Notes: generated by a model from the letters alone, not told the origin. DNA of 64,000 nucleotides from Flavobacteriaceae bacterium (GCA_018402135.1 JAGYJF010000002.1:496001-560000); one strand, 5' to 3'; positions 18,531-28,594 are shown, numbered from the stretch's first letter. Program-made: numbers and translations.

Positions 18531-18556
18531 AAAGCCTGCAAATCGTAGGCTTTTTT
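18531..18556 (+). terminator. Intrinsic terminator after dnaN
   Basis: A 9-bp stem AAAGCCTGC/GTAGGCTTT with one G-T pair and a 5-nt loop, then a T run. It lies 25 bp after the dnaN stop codon. Confidence 0.8.
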
Positions 18557-18603
18557 ATTTAGATTGATTTATGATTAACAAATCCTAAAGTTTGAATCCT
18601 TAA

Positions 18604-18966
18604 TTAACTTATAAAACGAATGGTTAAGGGATAGTTAAACGACTCACCGTTACTTACTTTTATTGCATTGATAATTGGAAAGATAAATGCAAAAATGGCT
18701 AAAATAATAAAGCCTAAGATTCCTAAGCCCACAACAAAAATCAGCGGTATGCAAATGATACAATAAACAATTAAACTCAACTGAAAATTCACAATTTCCT
18801 TACCGTGTTCGTCCATACCTTCAACCTTATCCTTTTGGGTTAACCAAAGTATTAAAGGTACAATCAATCCGCCAAATCCAGTAACATAGGTGAGCATCTG
18901 CGACAAATGTGTAATAACCAATAACTGATTATCAACCCGTTTTAAAGTGTGGTAGTTAGATTCCAT
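18604..18966 (-). CDS. DUF4870 membrane protein
   Basis: 120 residues with three hydrophobic segments. The sequence LVITHLSQMLTYVTGFGGLIVPLILWL, followed by DEHGKEIVNFQLSLIVY, is typical of the DUF4870 (Tic20-like) family, whose function is not established. It stands alone, between the dnaN terminator and the sugar dehydrogenase. Confidence 0.87.
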   Translation of the reverse strand: MESNYHTLKRVDNQLLVITHLSQMLTYVTGFGGLIVPLILWLTQKDKVEGMDEHGKEIVNFQLSLIVYCIICIPLIFVVGLGILGFIILAIFAFIFPIINAIKVSNGESFNYPLTIRFIS

Positions 18967-19021
18967 AATAAAGGTAGTTTATATTGGTAAGACTATCAAA
19001 GTTTAAAAATGTTACAGTATT

Positions 19022-22000
19022 TTACTTAACAATTAATCTTTTCACCGAAGTTTTACCATCTGTCTCAATCTTTATGAGGTACAAGCCAGCTTCAACATCA
19101 ATTAGAATATTTTCGTCGTTTAATACTTGTTTTTTTAAAATCTGTTGCCCAGTAACATTAAAAATAGATACTGAAGCTTGATATTTTAACCCAATAATTT
19201 TAAAATATTTTTCGGTTGGATTGGGATAAATGGAAATACTTTGAGTTTCTTGATCTAAAACGTCCAGTGTTGGTTCTATGGTGAAATTTGCTGATAATAT
19301 AGTATTATTTCCACATGTATCTTGAAGTGCGAATGTTACTTCTACGGTTTCTCCGCATAAAATAAAACCACTACTATTATGACTTATCGTTACCGTTCCA
19401 CAATTGTCTACACCCGAAAAGCTATTGAGCCAATCATTGAATTGGGAAAAAATAGTTCCGCTACATTCAATAGTTGCACTTGTAGGTGGATTAACCCAAG
19501 TCGGAGCCGTGTTATCAACTACTGTGATGGTTTGTGTGTGAGCTGTTTCGTTACCACATTCGTCGGTAGCTGTCCAAATTCTTACTAAAGTGTATTCTCC
19601 AAGACAAGTTCCTACGTTTTCAACTTCACTAAAAGTAACTGACGCAGTTCCACAGTTATCAGACGCCGTGTAAGTTTCTGCCGTTGGAATCGCATCACAT
19701 TCAACAGTTGTATCTGCTGGTAACGCTTCAACGAAAGTTGGCGCAGTAGTATCAACTACGGTGATGGTTTGAATGTGAACAGTTTCGTTACCACATTCGT
19801 CGGTAGCTGTCCAAGTTCTTACTAAAGTGTATTCTCCAAGACAAGTTCCTGCGTTTTCAACTTCACTAAAAGTAACTGACGCAGTTCCACAGTTATCAAT
19901 AGCTGTTAAGGTTTCAGCAGTTGGGATGGCATCGCATTCCACAGTTGTATCTGCTGGTAAAGCTTCAATGAAAGTTGGCGCGGTATTATCAACTACTGTG
20001 ACGGTTTGCGTGTGAGCAGTTTCATTACCACAGTCGTCGGTAGCTGTCCAAGTTCTTACTAAAGTGTATTCACCAAGACAAGTTCCTGCGTTTTCAACTT
20101 CACTAAAAGTAACTGACGCAGCTCCACAGTTATCAATAGCTGTTAAGGTTTCGGCAGTTGGGATGGCATCGCATTCCACAGTGGCATTGGATGGTAAAGC
20201 CTCCACGAAAGTTGGAGCAGTAGTATCGATTATCTCGAACCTAACTGTTTTACTAATTTGATTTCCGCATTCATCTGCTAAAGTGAAAGTTACATCTTGG
20301 TAAGCGGTATTTCCACAATTACTTATTAATTCAACGCTATCATTAGTTAAATTTGGTGAACCGCAACCAACCGTACCTGAAAAACTTGACAGCCAGTTAT
20401 TAAATTCAGTTACTGTATCCCAATCTTCATCACATTCCACCGTTAAATCTGTTGGCTCCATAGTCCATTTTGGACCATCAAAAACAAGTCGTCTCAATTG
20501 ACCATTGAATATGTTTGAATAATAAACATAACCATCCAGCGGATTTTCAATCATATGAACGATTCCTTGACCAAAATTTGTTGGTGCAAATAGATCGATG
20601 TTACTAAACCAATTTAAAGAACCGTCGTTTAGAGTTGCCACATGTATCCAATTCCGTATATAATCAGTAAAAAAATATTTACCAGTCATACTGCTGCCCA
20701 TTCCAATTCCTTGAATGTAAGTTCCTGCTATACTGGTATTACCTCTAAATTCTACCCCAGTAGTTGGTGAGTTAGCAGCGCCAATTCTGGGATTGGTTGG
20801 TGTTGTGCCATTAAACCAAGGTACGCGTGATTCATTCGACCCATGGCGCCAGGCAACTTCAGGTCTGTTATGAACAAAGCGGCGTAACGCAGAATTCGGA
20901 TTGTCAACAAAGGAAGTTGGTTGAAGACAATTGTCTTTGAAACGCTCATTATTTTCATCTGGGTTGATGGTATTGGCATTCCAGTAATTAGACATAATTG
21001 TTTGACCTTCATACAAAGGCCAGCCGGCGTTTAGTCCTGGCTTATCAAACACATGTAAATCTTCCCAAGAAAACCAACCTACATCGGCAACAAACAAAGT
21101 ACCAGGGTTCGCATCGGCTGGATCGGTGCTGCCACTACCCTTTATTATAGACATTCTAAAAGGATTTCTTAGTCCCATGGCGTACATTCTAGATTTTGGT
21201 GAACGCGGATTGGATGGTTCGTAAAATGGATTGGACGATATTCCATCACCCGTATTGGGATCCAAACGTAATACCTTTCCACAAAGCGAGGTAATTTGTT
21301 GACTCCTAAATGATCCTACATTCTCTTCAGGTCGCATGATACCATCACTAATAGCCTGTTGGTAGTACGTATGACTCACACTTCCAGTATCTGTGGTATT
21401 GTAACTAGCATTATCCCCAGTAGTTACAATGAGAGTGCCGTCATCTCCGAATAATATGGTACCACCAGCATGTGATTCATGAGTTAATGGTACACCTGTA
21501 GCAACAGATTCGCCTAGTAAAACAAATCTTGAATTATAATCAGTTGTTAGTGGAGCAGTCCCTAAATTAACTTGATATCTCGTAACTCTACTGATTGCCG
21601 CTGCGAAATATTCGTTTGTGTTGGGATTATAGTCTGGAGTGCCAAAATTCATTAAATGGTGACGATCTACTACATAAAACATATACACTAATCCATTGTT
21701 ATCAAAATCGGGATCCAAGCAAAAACTCAAAAAACCGAAGTCTCTCCAATCACCTACTTCATCCGAAATATCCAAAACTGGTTGTGTTTGTTTCACATAA
21801 ATGGTTCCATCAAAATTTGAAACATAAACCCTACCGGATTTTTCCCAAACAAACATTTTAGAGCCATCATCCGTAAATACAGTACCCATTATAGTATTGT
21901 AACCTGATTGTACCAACTCATCTGAGTAACCTGTGGGAAGTTGAGCATTTGTGTTAAGGCAAAAGAATGAAAGCCCTAAAAACAGCGTTTTCAGAACGGG

Positions 22001-22036
22001 AAAGCTACAACGATAGCAAATTAATTTATTCAGCAT
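19022..22036 (-). CDS. Secreted glucose/sorbosone dehydrogenase-like protein with HYR repeats and T9SS sorting domain
   Basis: 1004 residues. After a signal peptide (about 1-31), residues about 35-500 form a six-bladed propeller of the glucose/sorbosone dehydrogenase type (PQQ-dependent sugar dehydrogenases), with AGGTILFGDDGTLIVTTGD and GLRNPFRMS. A Cys-rich region follows. Three nearly identical 79-residue HYR-type repeats (residues about 600-840, each with TAPTF...VECDAIPTAET) come next, then a further HYR-like unit. The end is a type A T9SS C-terminal domain (SISIYPNPTEKYFKI...GLYLIKIETDGKTSVKRLIVK). It should be exported by Sec, then T9SS, and attached or released at the cell surface. 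The substrate is unknown. Confidence 0.88.
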   Translation of the reverse strand: MLNKLICYRCSFPVLKTLFLGLSFFCLNTNAQLPTGYSDELVQSGYNTIMGTVFTDDGSKMFVWEKSGRVYVSNFDGTIYVKQTQPVLDISDEVGDWRDFGFLSFCLDPDFDNNGLVYMFYVVDRHHLMNFGTPDYNPNTNEYFAAAISRVTRYQVNLGTAPLTTDYNSRFVLLGESVATGVPLTHESHAGGTILFGDDGTLIVTTGDNASYNTTDTGSVSHTYYQQAISDGIMRPEENVGSFRSQQITSLCGKVLRLDPNTGDGISSNPFYEPSNPRSPKSRMYAMGLRNPFRMSIIKGSGSTDPADANPGTLFVADVGWFSWEDLHVFDKPGLNAGWPLYEGQTIMSNYWNANTINPDENNERFKDNCLQPTSFVDNPNSALRRFVHNRPEVAWRHGSNESRVPWFNGTTPTNPRIGAANSPTTGVEFRGNTSIAGTYIQGIGMGSSMTGKYFFTDYIRNWIHVATLNDGSLNWFSNIDLFAPTNFGQGIVHMIENPLDGYVYYSNIFNGQLRRLVFDGPKWTMEPTDLTVECDEDWDTVTEFNNWLSSFSGTVGCGSPNLTNDSVELISNCGNTAYQDVTFTLADECGNQISKTVRFEIIDTTAPTFVEALPSNATVECDAIPTAETLTAIDNCGAASVTFSEVENAGTCLGEYTLVRTWTATDDCGNETAHTQTVTVVDNTAPTFIEALPADTTVECDAIPTAETLTAIDNCGTASVTFSEVENAGTCLGEYTLVRTWTATDECGNETVHIQTITVVDTTAPTFVEALPADTTVECDAIPTAETYTASDNCGTASVTFSEVENVGTCLGEYTLVRIWTATDECGNETAHTQTITVVDNTAPTWVNPPTSATIECSGTIFSQFNDWLNSFSGVDNCGTVTISHNSSGFILCGETVEVTFALQDTCGNNTILSANFTIEPTLDVLDQETQSISIYPNPTEKYFKIIGLKYQASVSIFNVTGQQILKKQVLNDENILIDVEAGLYLIKIETDGKTSVKRLIVK
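19516..20226 (-). repeat. Three tandem 237-bp coding repeats (HYR units)
   Basis: Three near-identical in-frame units of 237 bp, 79 codons each, within the sugar dehydrogenase gene. Units differ at only a few codons, for example SNATVEC versus ADTTVEC and DNCGA versus DNCGT. This points to recent duplication or gene conversion. Confidence 0.9.
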
Positions 22037-22163
22037 GATGATTGAATTTAAATTAAGTCGCTATTAACCAATAATACAAATTTATAATTATTTAATCATA
22101 AGTCTATTTTTTATAGTTAAATTTTGAACTTAACTTACTGAATATTCATAAGATATAGCCTTT

Positions 22164-22349
22164 TTAATTTTTCACGCCAAGTTTCTCCAAAATAGTATCC
22201 ATCAAACACCATTTAGTTAAAGACGATTGCAGCAAATTAGCACCCACAAAAGCAGTGAACCACAACCAATTAATATTCACGTATGTGGCTAAAATCAAGC
22301 TGATTAAAATAAAAGTACCCGCGATACCTCTTACAATTCTGTTTTTCAT
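22164..22349 (-). CDS. DUF2892 (YgaP-like transmembrane) protein
   Basis: 61 residues: the typical NRIVRGIAGTFILISLILA first helix, a second helix (WLWFTAFVGANLLQSSL) and a C-terminal KWCLMDTILEKLGV in which the conserved Cys survives. DUF2892 is the membrane part of the rhodanese YgaP and often stands alone beside sulfur or redox genes. It lies 17 bp after the PII-like gene at the end of the RND operon. Confidence 0.87.
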   Translation of the reverse strand: MKNRIVRGIAGTFILISLILATYVNINWLWFTAFVGANLLQSSLTKWCLMDTILEKLGVKN

Positions 22350-22365
22350 TATTTTATGTTTTTAG

Positions 22366-22671
22366 TTAAATAGATTTTTCAATTGGAATCACCACTGCCC
22401 GTATTGGGTTGTTGGTTTCTATAGTATTATTAAAACCACTAATATGTTCAAATAAGGTATTGATGTTGTCGTCTTCAGTAAACGAAAAAAACATCACCGA
22501 TTCACTAGCGCCTTTAACGCTGGGAAACCAACTGGCGGTGGCTAACAAATCATTATGATTCTTATAGCCTTCTATCTCAGAGCCACTAAAACTTTCAATA
22601 TTGGCTTTTTTGAAGAGTTTCAAAACATCATCTTGAAAGTCTTCTACTGCTGTTACAATTACTAATTTCAT
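22366..22671 (-). CDS. PII-like small protein of the RND operon
   Basis: 101 residues starting MKLVIVTAVEDFQDDVLKLFKKANIES, the beta-alpha pattern of PII-like/DUF3240-type proteins often found next to heavy-metal RND pumps. The remaining sequence (VKGASESVMFFSFTEDDN...PIRAVVIPIEKSI) completes a ferredoxin-like fold. No T-loop uridylylation site is seen. It follows the RND permease by about 180 bp and precedes DUF2892. The function is probably ligand or metal sensing at the pump, by inference. Confidence 0.72.
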   Translation of the reverse strand: MKLVIVTAVEDFQDDVLKLFKKANIESFSGSEIEGYKNHNDLLATASWFPSVKGASESVMFFSFTEDDNINTLFEHISGFNNTIETNNPIRAVVIPIEKSI

Positions 22672-22721
22672 TTAAATTAAATTTTAAAATTCACCTAACT
22701 TTTCTAAATCTATTTTAGAGT

Positions 22722-22770
22722 CACAGCAACTTTGTGCAACTTCGTGCCTTCTTTGTGTTACTTTGTGGCA
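22722..22770. repeat. CTTTGTG-type interspersed repeat, single arm
   Basis: A stretch with four spaced copies of CTTTGTG/CTTCGTG, matching one arm of the inverted element near 31.5 kb. It sits in the gap between the RND permease and the PII-like gene. Confidence 0.5.
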
Positions 22771-22847
22771 AAATTTTCAGAAGTCATAAAACAAAATTTC
22801 TACACTGTTTTATAAAATGCCTGTTCTACTTCACTTGATTAATAACC

Positions 22848-25800
22848 TTATTTATAATTCTTCTTCTCAATCATATAATACACCAATGGCACCACCAACA
22901 AGGTTAAGAAGGTCGAAATAATAGTTCCACCCATTAAGGATATTGCCAATCCCTGAAAAATTGGATCAAACAAGATCACAAAAGCACCAATCACCACTGT
23001 TCCTGCTGTCAACAATATTGGCGTAGTTCGAACCGCACCTGCTTCAATAACCGCTTGTTTTAAAGGAATACCTTCTTCTAATCTCAAATTCACAAAATCA
23101 ATAAGCAAAACGGAATTCCTCACCATAATTCCCGCCAGAGCAATCATCCCAATAAAAGAAGTTGCTGTAAAAAACGCTCCCATAATCCAGTGACCTAACA
23201 CAATGCCTATCAAGGACAATGGTATAGCTACCATCATAACAATTGGTGCTCTAAAGTTTTGAAACCATCCCACAATTAAAATGTATATGATGAAAATCAC
23301 ACCTAAAAAGGCCACACCTAAATCTCGAAATACTTCAAGCGTAATTTGCCATTCGCCGTCCCATTTCACAGTGTAATCATCTTCAAAATCTGGTTGTTTG
23401 ATGTAAAGTTCATCTAGTTTGTAACCTGCTGGTAATGGTATAGCTTGTAACTTATCGCTAATGCCTAAGATGGCGTACACCGGACTCTCAAGCGCTCCTG
23501 CCATATCGGCCATCACATACACCACGCGCTTTTGGTTTTTGCGGTAAATGCTTTTGGGTTTCAGACCTTCTTCAATGCTCACCAAATCAGATATTGGTAC
23601 CATATTTCCAATGTTCGATTTAATTTGCAAACGCAAGACATCATCAATACTCGATTTTTCTTCTTCAGCTAGAGCTAATACAACACCAACTTGTTTAGAG
23701 GCATTTTCATCATATAAATTGGTAATGGCGCGCGTGCCTAAAGCCATATTCATGGTATGGGTGATTTGCTCTGGCATTACCCCGTAAAGCATGGCTTTTT
23801 CTTTATCAATTATAAGTTGATATTCTTTTTGATCGGCTTCTACCATCCAATCTACATCCACCACATCCGTAGTGTTGATTAAAATGTTCTGAACAGCATT
23901 GGCAACCTTGATTTGTTCTTCGTAATCCGGACCGTATATTTCAGCTACGATGGTAGACAGTACAGGTGGTCCCGGCGGAACTTCTACCAACTTAACATTG
24001 GCGTTGAATTTAGCAGCAATCTTTTGAATGTCTGGTCTTAGTAATTTTGCAATGTCATGACTTTGGGCTTTTCTATCCTGCTTATCAGTCAAATTCACCT
24101 GAATATCGGCCATGTTACTACCACCACGCAAATCGTAATGACGCACCAACCCATTAAAAGTAATCGGTGCCGAAGTACCTACATAACTTTGATAATTCAC
24201 CACTTCTGGTCGCGTTGCCAGGTATTGAGAAATTTCTTGGGTTACAACCGCAGTTCGCTCTAAGGTTGTTCCTTCAGGCATATCAATAACCACCTGAAAT
24301 TCGTTTTTGTTATCAAAAGGCAACATTTTTACTGCTACTGTTTTGGTAAAAAATAATCCTACTGAACCCAAGAGCAACAAGAAAGTAATCCCTAAAAATA
24401 ACCAGCGTATGGTTTTATTTTCGATGAGCGGAATTTCAAATTTTGCATAAATTTTGTAAATCATGGTATCTGAAATATCCTTGACTTCTTCAATTTCGCC
24501 AGCTTCGTTTTTCTTGTCTTTTTCACGTAAAAAGATATAACCTAAATACGGCGTGATGGTCAAGGCCACAAACAATGATAAAATCATCGCTATGGAAGCC
24601 CCAATGGGCATCGGACTCATATACGGACCCATCAAGCCGCTTACAAAGGCCATCGGTAATACAGAGGCAATTACTGTAAACGTGGCTAATATGGTTGGAT
24701 TACCAACTTCGTTAATGGCATATAAGGCCGCTTGTTTAAATGGCAAGCGTTTCATTTTAAAATGTCGGTGCATGTTTTCTGCGATGATAATGGAATCATC
24801 CACCACAATACCGGTAACAAATACCAAGGCGAATAGCGTAATTCTATTCAAAGTATAATCCAATAAATAGTAACTCAACAAGGTTAAAGCGAAGGTAATG
24901 GGCACTGATAAAAACACTACCAATCCACCGCGCCAGCCCATGGCCAGCATCACCACAATCGTTACGGCAATAATAGCACCAATTAAGTGTAGTAATAATT
25001 CCGATACTTTTTGTGAGGCTGTTTCACCGTAATTTCGGGTGACTTCAACATGAACATCATCAGGAATTAAGTTGCTTCGTAAGTGTTCAACCTTATTCAA
25101 AATAACATCCGAAATCTTCATGGCATCAGCGCCTTTGCGTTTCGCCACCGAAATGGTAACGGCTGGATATTCGCCTTTATAGTCCGATTTTTTAGCACTA
25201 GCAGCACCAAAACCTAAAGCACTATAGGTTTGAGGAATTTCTGGTCCGTCAAAAATACTAGCCACTTGTTTTAAATAAATAGGCTGATGATCGCGCGTGC
25301 CAACTATGAGTTGTTCTACATCACTGGTGGTTTTAAGGAATTCGCCTGTGGTTACCGCAAACTCCGTATCCATGTTGCTAAAGTTACCAGCGCTTAATTG
25401 GTGATTGCTGGCGCGTATCATTTGCGATACGGTAAGGAAATCCAAGCCACTGGCAGCAAGTTTATCTTTATCTAAAACCACACGTACTTGACGGTCTCTC
25501 CCACCAATACGGTGCGTAATGGCAACATCTGTAATTTTTTCAATTTCATTGGTGAGTTCCTGAGCCATGAGTTTTAGCTCATAATCATCGTAATTTTCGC
25601 TCCACAAGGTCAATCCAAGCATAGGTACATCGTCAATAGCGCGCGTTTTCACAAGTGGAAAAGTCACACCTTGCGGCATCTGGTCCATGTGCTTATTAAT
25701 CTCATTGTAAAGTTTTACAAAAGAGCGTTCAATATCTTCGCCCACATAAAACTGGACAATCACCATTCCTTGCTCGTTCATGGCGGTAGAATACACATAT

Positions 25801-26048
25801 TCCACACCTTTAATGTTAGAAATTAACTTTTCTAAAGGTTTCAAAACCCGAGATTCTACTTCGGTTGGACTCGCGCCTGGATAGCCCACAAAAATATCGG
25901 CCATAGGCACATCAATTTGCGGTTCTTCCTCACGCGGTATTAAAAACGAACTATATACGCCAACCACCATAAACACTACCATAAGCAATATGGTCAGCTT
26001 TGAAGTCATAAATGCTTTGGCAATTTTTCCTGCTAATCCTTCTTTCAT
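22848..26048 (-). CDS. RND efflux transporter permease
   Basis: 1066 residues, the inner-membrane pump of a tripartite efflux system. The N-terminus ILLMVVFMVVGVYSSFLIPREEEPQIDVP is that of the AcrB/CzcA superfamily. Twelve helices flank two large periplasmic loops. The helix-4 region has ALVFVTGIVVDDSIIIAENMHRHFK, with the paired acidic residues of proton relay. It probably expels an organic or redox-active compound rather than a metal, but the substrate cannot be read. It is the third gene of the TolC-adaptor-permease operon, followed by PII-like and DUF2892 genes. Confidence 0.94.
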   Translation of the reverse strand: MKEGLAGKIAKAFMTSKLTILLMVVFMVVGVYSSFLIPREEEPQIDVPMADIFVGYPGASPTEVESRVLKPLEKLISNIKGVEYVYSTAMNEQGMVIVQFYVGEDIERSFVKLYNEINKHMDQMPQGVTFPLVKTRAIDDVPMLGLTLWSENYDDYELKLMAQELTNEIEKITDVAITHRIGGRDRQVRVVLDKDKLAASGLDFLTVSQMIRASNHQLSAGNFSNMDTEFAVTTGEFLKTTSDVEQLIVGTRDHQPIYLKQVASIFDGPEIPQTYSALGFGAASAKKSDYKGEYPAVTISVAKRKGADAMKISDVILNKVEHLRSNLIPDDVHVEVTRNYGETASQKVSELLLHLIGAIIAVTIVVMLAMGWRGGLVVFLSVPITFALTLLSYYLLDYTLNRITLFALVFVTGIVVDDSIIIAENMHRHFKMKRLPFKQAALYAINEVGNPTILATFTVIASVLPMAFVSGLMGPYMSPMPIGASIAMILSLFVALTITPYLGYIFLREKDKKNEAGEIEEVKDISDTMIYKIYAKFEIPLIENKTIRWLFLGITFLLLLGSVGLFFTKTVAVKMLPFDNKNEFQVVIDMPEGTTLERTAVVTQEISQYLATRPEVVNYQSYVGTSAPITFNGLVRHYDLRGGSNMADIQVNLTDKQDRKAQSHDIAKLLRPDIQKIAAKFNANVKLVEVPPGPPVLSTIVAEIYGPDYEEQIKVANAVQNILINTTDVVDVDWMVEADQKEYQLIIDKEKAMLYGVMPEQITHTMNMALGTRAITNLYDENASKQVGVVLALAEEEKSSIDDVLRLQIKSNIGNMVPISDLVSIEEGLKPKSIYRKNQKRVVYVMADMAGALESPVYAILGISDKLQAIPLPAGYKLDELYIKQPDFEDDYTVKWDGEWQITLEVFRDLGVAFLGVIFIIYILIVGWFQNFRAPIVMMVAIPLSLIGIVLGHWIMGAFFTATSFIGMIALAGIMVRNSVLLIDFVNLRLEEGIPLKQAVIEAGAVRTTPILLTAGTVVIGAFVILFDPIFQGLAISLMGGTIISTFLTLLVVPLVYYMIEKKNYK

Positions 26049-26063
26049 TATTGTATGTTTTTT

Positions 26064-26145
26064 GGGCGTTTTAACGGGCTATCCGCTGCAATCTTTTTGT
26101 TTAAAAAAAAACAAAAAGGATTTCCGCTGCTATCCCTAACGCGTT
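26064..26145. repeat. Inverted repeat element between adaptor and permease genes
   Basis: An imperfect palindrome of about 80 bp centred on CTTTTTGTTT...AACAAAAAG, with flanking arms that share GCTATCC/GGATAGC-like blocks. The type is widespread in Flavobacteriaceae intergenic DNA as far as I remember. In RNA it would be a stable hairpin between two co-transcribed genes. Confidence 0.7.
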
Positions 26146-26150
26146 TGAGT

Positions 26151-27224
26151 CTAGTTAATAATTACGTTTGCGCCGTTATATAATTTACTATCGGCACTTA
26201 CAATCAGGCTTTCACCATTTTGCAATCCTGACAATACTTCTACTTCACTCCCATAAGTTCTGCCCAATCGCAACCATCTTAAAATGGCTGTATTGGCTTC
26301 ACTTACAGTATAAACACCAGTTAATTGTCCGCGATTCACTACCGCTTCCAAAGGAATTAAAATGGCGCCACCAACATCGGTACTTTCTACCGGAAAATTA
26401 ACAGTAGCAAACATCCCCGATTTTAAACCTTCAATAGTTTCGGTCAACACAGCCGATACTAAAAATTGTCCGCCAGTTTGTTGAGAAGAAGTACTTACAG
26501 TGGTAATTTTCGCATCAAGCTCTTTGTTTAAAGATTTAACCATCACTTTAACAAGCATCCCTTCTTTGATTTTTGCAATTTGTGTTTCGGGCACGCGGGT
26601 TTTCACCTCAAGTACTTCGGGGTTTTCAACCGTGAGCAAAGTCATTCCGGGATTGGCCATATTGCCTTTTTCAATAAACTTTCCAGTAACCACACCACTA
26701 AACGGTGCTTTAATGTTGACGTAGGCAAACTGAGCGTTGATTTCATTTTTCATTTGGTTGGCGGCCTCCAATCTGGCTTTTGCCATGTTGTAATTGGCTG
26801 TGATATCGTCTAATTCTTTTTGGGACGCACTGTTTTGAGCAAAGAGATTTTTGTAACGATTGTAATCTTTTTCAGTATTGCTAAATGCAGCGGTGGCTTC
26901 GGTAATTTGTGCGTTCACTTGGGCTTGTTTCGCTTGTAAATCGGCATTGTTAATGCTTAACAATAACTGACCTTGCGTAACTTTATCTCCAACCGACACA
27001 TAAATATTATCTACATAACCCATGTTTCGGGTGCTAAGGCTAGCTGTTTTCAACGCCGAGACAGTTCCGCTGGTAGATAAAAAACCGCCACGGTCGTTGG
27101 TATCAACCTTTAAAACTTCAACCTTAACCGCCTCAGTTTTGGTAGCTACTTGCGTTTCTTTACCGCCACAACTGTTTAAAAGCAGTGCGGTAATCATTAA
27201 ACCTGTGATATATATTTGCTTCAT
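26151..27224 (-). CDS. RND efflux periplasmic adaptor (membrane fusion) lipoprotein
   Basis: 357 residues. The lipobox LLLNSCGG gives a lipid anchor at Cys19. It has the HlyD-type order: a lipoyl half-motif (GYVDNIYVSVGDKVTQGQLL), a coiled-coil hairpin (residues about 100-165), the second lipoyl half (VNIKAPFSGVVTGKFIEKGN), then a beta-barrel and a membrane-proximal domain. It bridges the permease and the TolC channel. The gene starts 25 bp after tolC-like. Confidence 0.93.
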   Translation of the reverse strand: MKQIYITGLMITALLLNSCGGKETQVATKTEAVKVEVLKVDTNDRGGFLSTSGTVSALKTASLSTRNMGYVDNIYVSVGDKVTQGQLLLSINNADLQAKQAQVNAQITEATAAFSNTEKDYNRYKNLFAQNSASQKELDDITANYNMAKARLEAANQMKNEINAQFAYVNIKAPFSGVVTGKFIEKGNMANPGMTLLTVENPEVLEVKTRVPETQIAKIKEGMLVKVMVKSLNKELDAKITTVSTSSQQTGGQFLVSAVLTETIEGLKSGMFATVNFPVESTDVGGAILIPLEAVVNRGQLTGVYTVSEANTAILRWLRLGRTYGSEVEVLSGLQNGESLIVSADSKLYNGANVIIN

Positions 27225-27249
27225 TTTAATTAATTTATAGTAGTTATAA

Positions 27250-28566
27250 TTAGTTGCTTTTTGTTAAATATTCTAAATAAGATTGTGCGTAGTTAAACTC
27301 AAAAATGGTTTGATAATATTCCAGTTGTTTTTGAGCATACTGAGTTTCGGACATTAACAGATCAGAAGTGGTTTCTAATCCTTCTCTAAAACGGTTGGTT
27401 CTAATTCTTAAGGATTCGTCTGATTGCTCTAAAGCCAATGCGTTAAGTTTTAATCGGTTTTCGGCATCGGTTAATAAACGCTTGGCTTGTTTTAATTCCA
27501 TTTCGCTTTGAGAAACATATTGCTCGTATTCGAACTTAGATTTCTCAAATTGAGCCTTGCTTTGTTTAGACTTGGCAAATCGGGTAGATCCTTCAAAAAT
27601 ATTCCACTTTAATTGTGCGCCTACCAAATAACCACTGGCATCACCTTGAAATATTTGATCGTCATACAACTCATAACTACCAAAGGCATTTAAAGTTGGC
27701 AGAAACGCCATGCCATCGGCTTTGTGCATGGTTTTGTAGGCTTCGGTGGCCATTTCCATGGCTTTGATGTCGGCGCGATTGGTAGAAACATTGTCGGAAT
27801 TCAACAAATTTATCACCTCAAGCGATAAGGCATCCGACGGTTGATAAACCACATCACTGCTATCATTCATCAAAAACGATAAATAATTAGATGCGTTTTT
27901 CACGTTGCTTTTCGCAGTTTGTAATTGGTTCTGAACTTCGGTAACGCGTACTTCAACCGCCAAAACATCGGCGCGTTGTAAGTAGCCTTGTTTAAAACTA
28001 TTATCGGCGATGGTTTTATTTGATTGGGCTGATTCTAAAGCTTTTTCTAAAACATCCACAGCCTTGTAGGCCAATTGTAATTGCATGTAGGCTTTATCTA
28101 CTTCAAAATTGATGTAATCGGCAATGCGCTGTGTTTGTAAAGAACTTGCCTCCATTTTAGACCTGGCAGCTTTACGCTGAAAAAATCCATCCATATTGAT
28201 TAATGGTTGTTCTATTTCTAATCTGGTAGCAAAGTTTTGCGTTTGACTAGGATTGTTGAGCAAGTCTGGATTAAAATCACCTTGGGTTAAAATGCCCTGA
28301 TTTAATTTAGAACCAAAAGCCATTAACGGATTGGTAGTTGTGAATCCTGTGTGCGATACAGCAATATTAGGGAGAAAAACAGCGTTGGTTTGACGGTATT
28401 CTGCTTTGGCCTGATTAAATGCTTCCTGGGATATTTTGATACTTCGGTTTTCTTGGTTAACCTGGTTTAAAACTTCAAGCTTACTAATAGGAGTTATTGG
28501 TTGCGCCTGAAGTAAAAAACCTAAGCTAAACAAACCAAATGTTAAAATGTATATACGGTTATTCAT
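27250..28566 (-). CDS. TolC-family outer-membrane channel
   Basis: 438 residues with a signal peptide (ending near LLQAQPIT) and the two-repeat helical architecture of the TolC/OEP family (KLEVLNQVNQENRSIKISQEAFNQAKAEYRQ in the first repeat, and long heptad-like helices near 330-400). It forms the outer-membrane exit duct. It is the first gene of the efflux operon. Its leader of about 134 nt is preceded by a predicted Crp/Fnr site and promoter. Confidence 0.93.
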   Translation of the reverse strand: MNNRIYILTFGLFSLGFLLQAQPITPISKLEVLNQVNQENRSIKISQEAFNQAKAEYRQTNAVFLPNIAVSHTGFTTTNPLMAFGSKLNQGILTQGDFNPDLLNNPSQTQNFATRLEIEQPLINMDGFFQRKAARSKMEASSLQTQRIADYINFEVDKAYMQLQLAYKAVDVLEKALESAQSNKTIADNSFKQGYLQRADVLAVEVRVTEVQNQLQTAKSNVKNASNYLSFLMNDSSDVVYQPSDALSLEVINLLNSDNVSTNRADIKAMEMATEAYKTMHKADGMAFLPTLNAFGSYELYDDQIFQGDASGYLVGAQLKWNIFEGSTRFAKSKQSKAQFEKSKFEYEQYVSQSEMELKQAKRLLTDAENRLKLNALALEQSDESLRIRTNRFREGLETTSDLLMSETQYAQKQLEYYQTIFEFNYAQSYLEYLTKSN

Positions 28567-28594
28567 AGGTAATTTTTTATTGTTTTTTTAAAGG

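Noticed and set aside
19827-20261. Two similar open frames opposite the HYR repeats
   Set aside because: Their 237-bp offset equals the repeat period, so they are mirror images of the same coding repeats.
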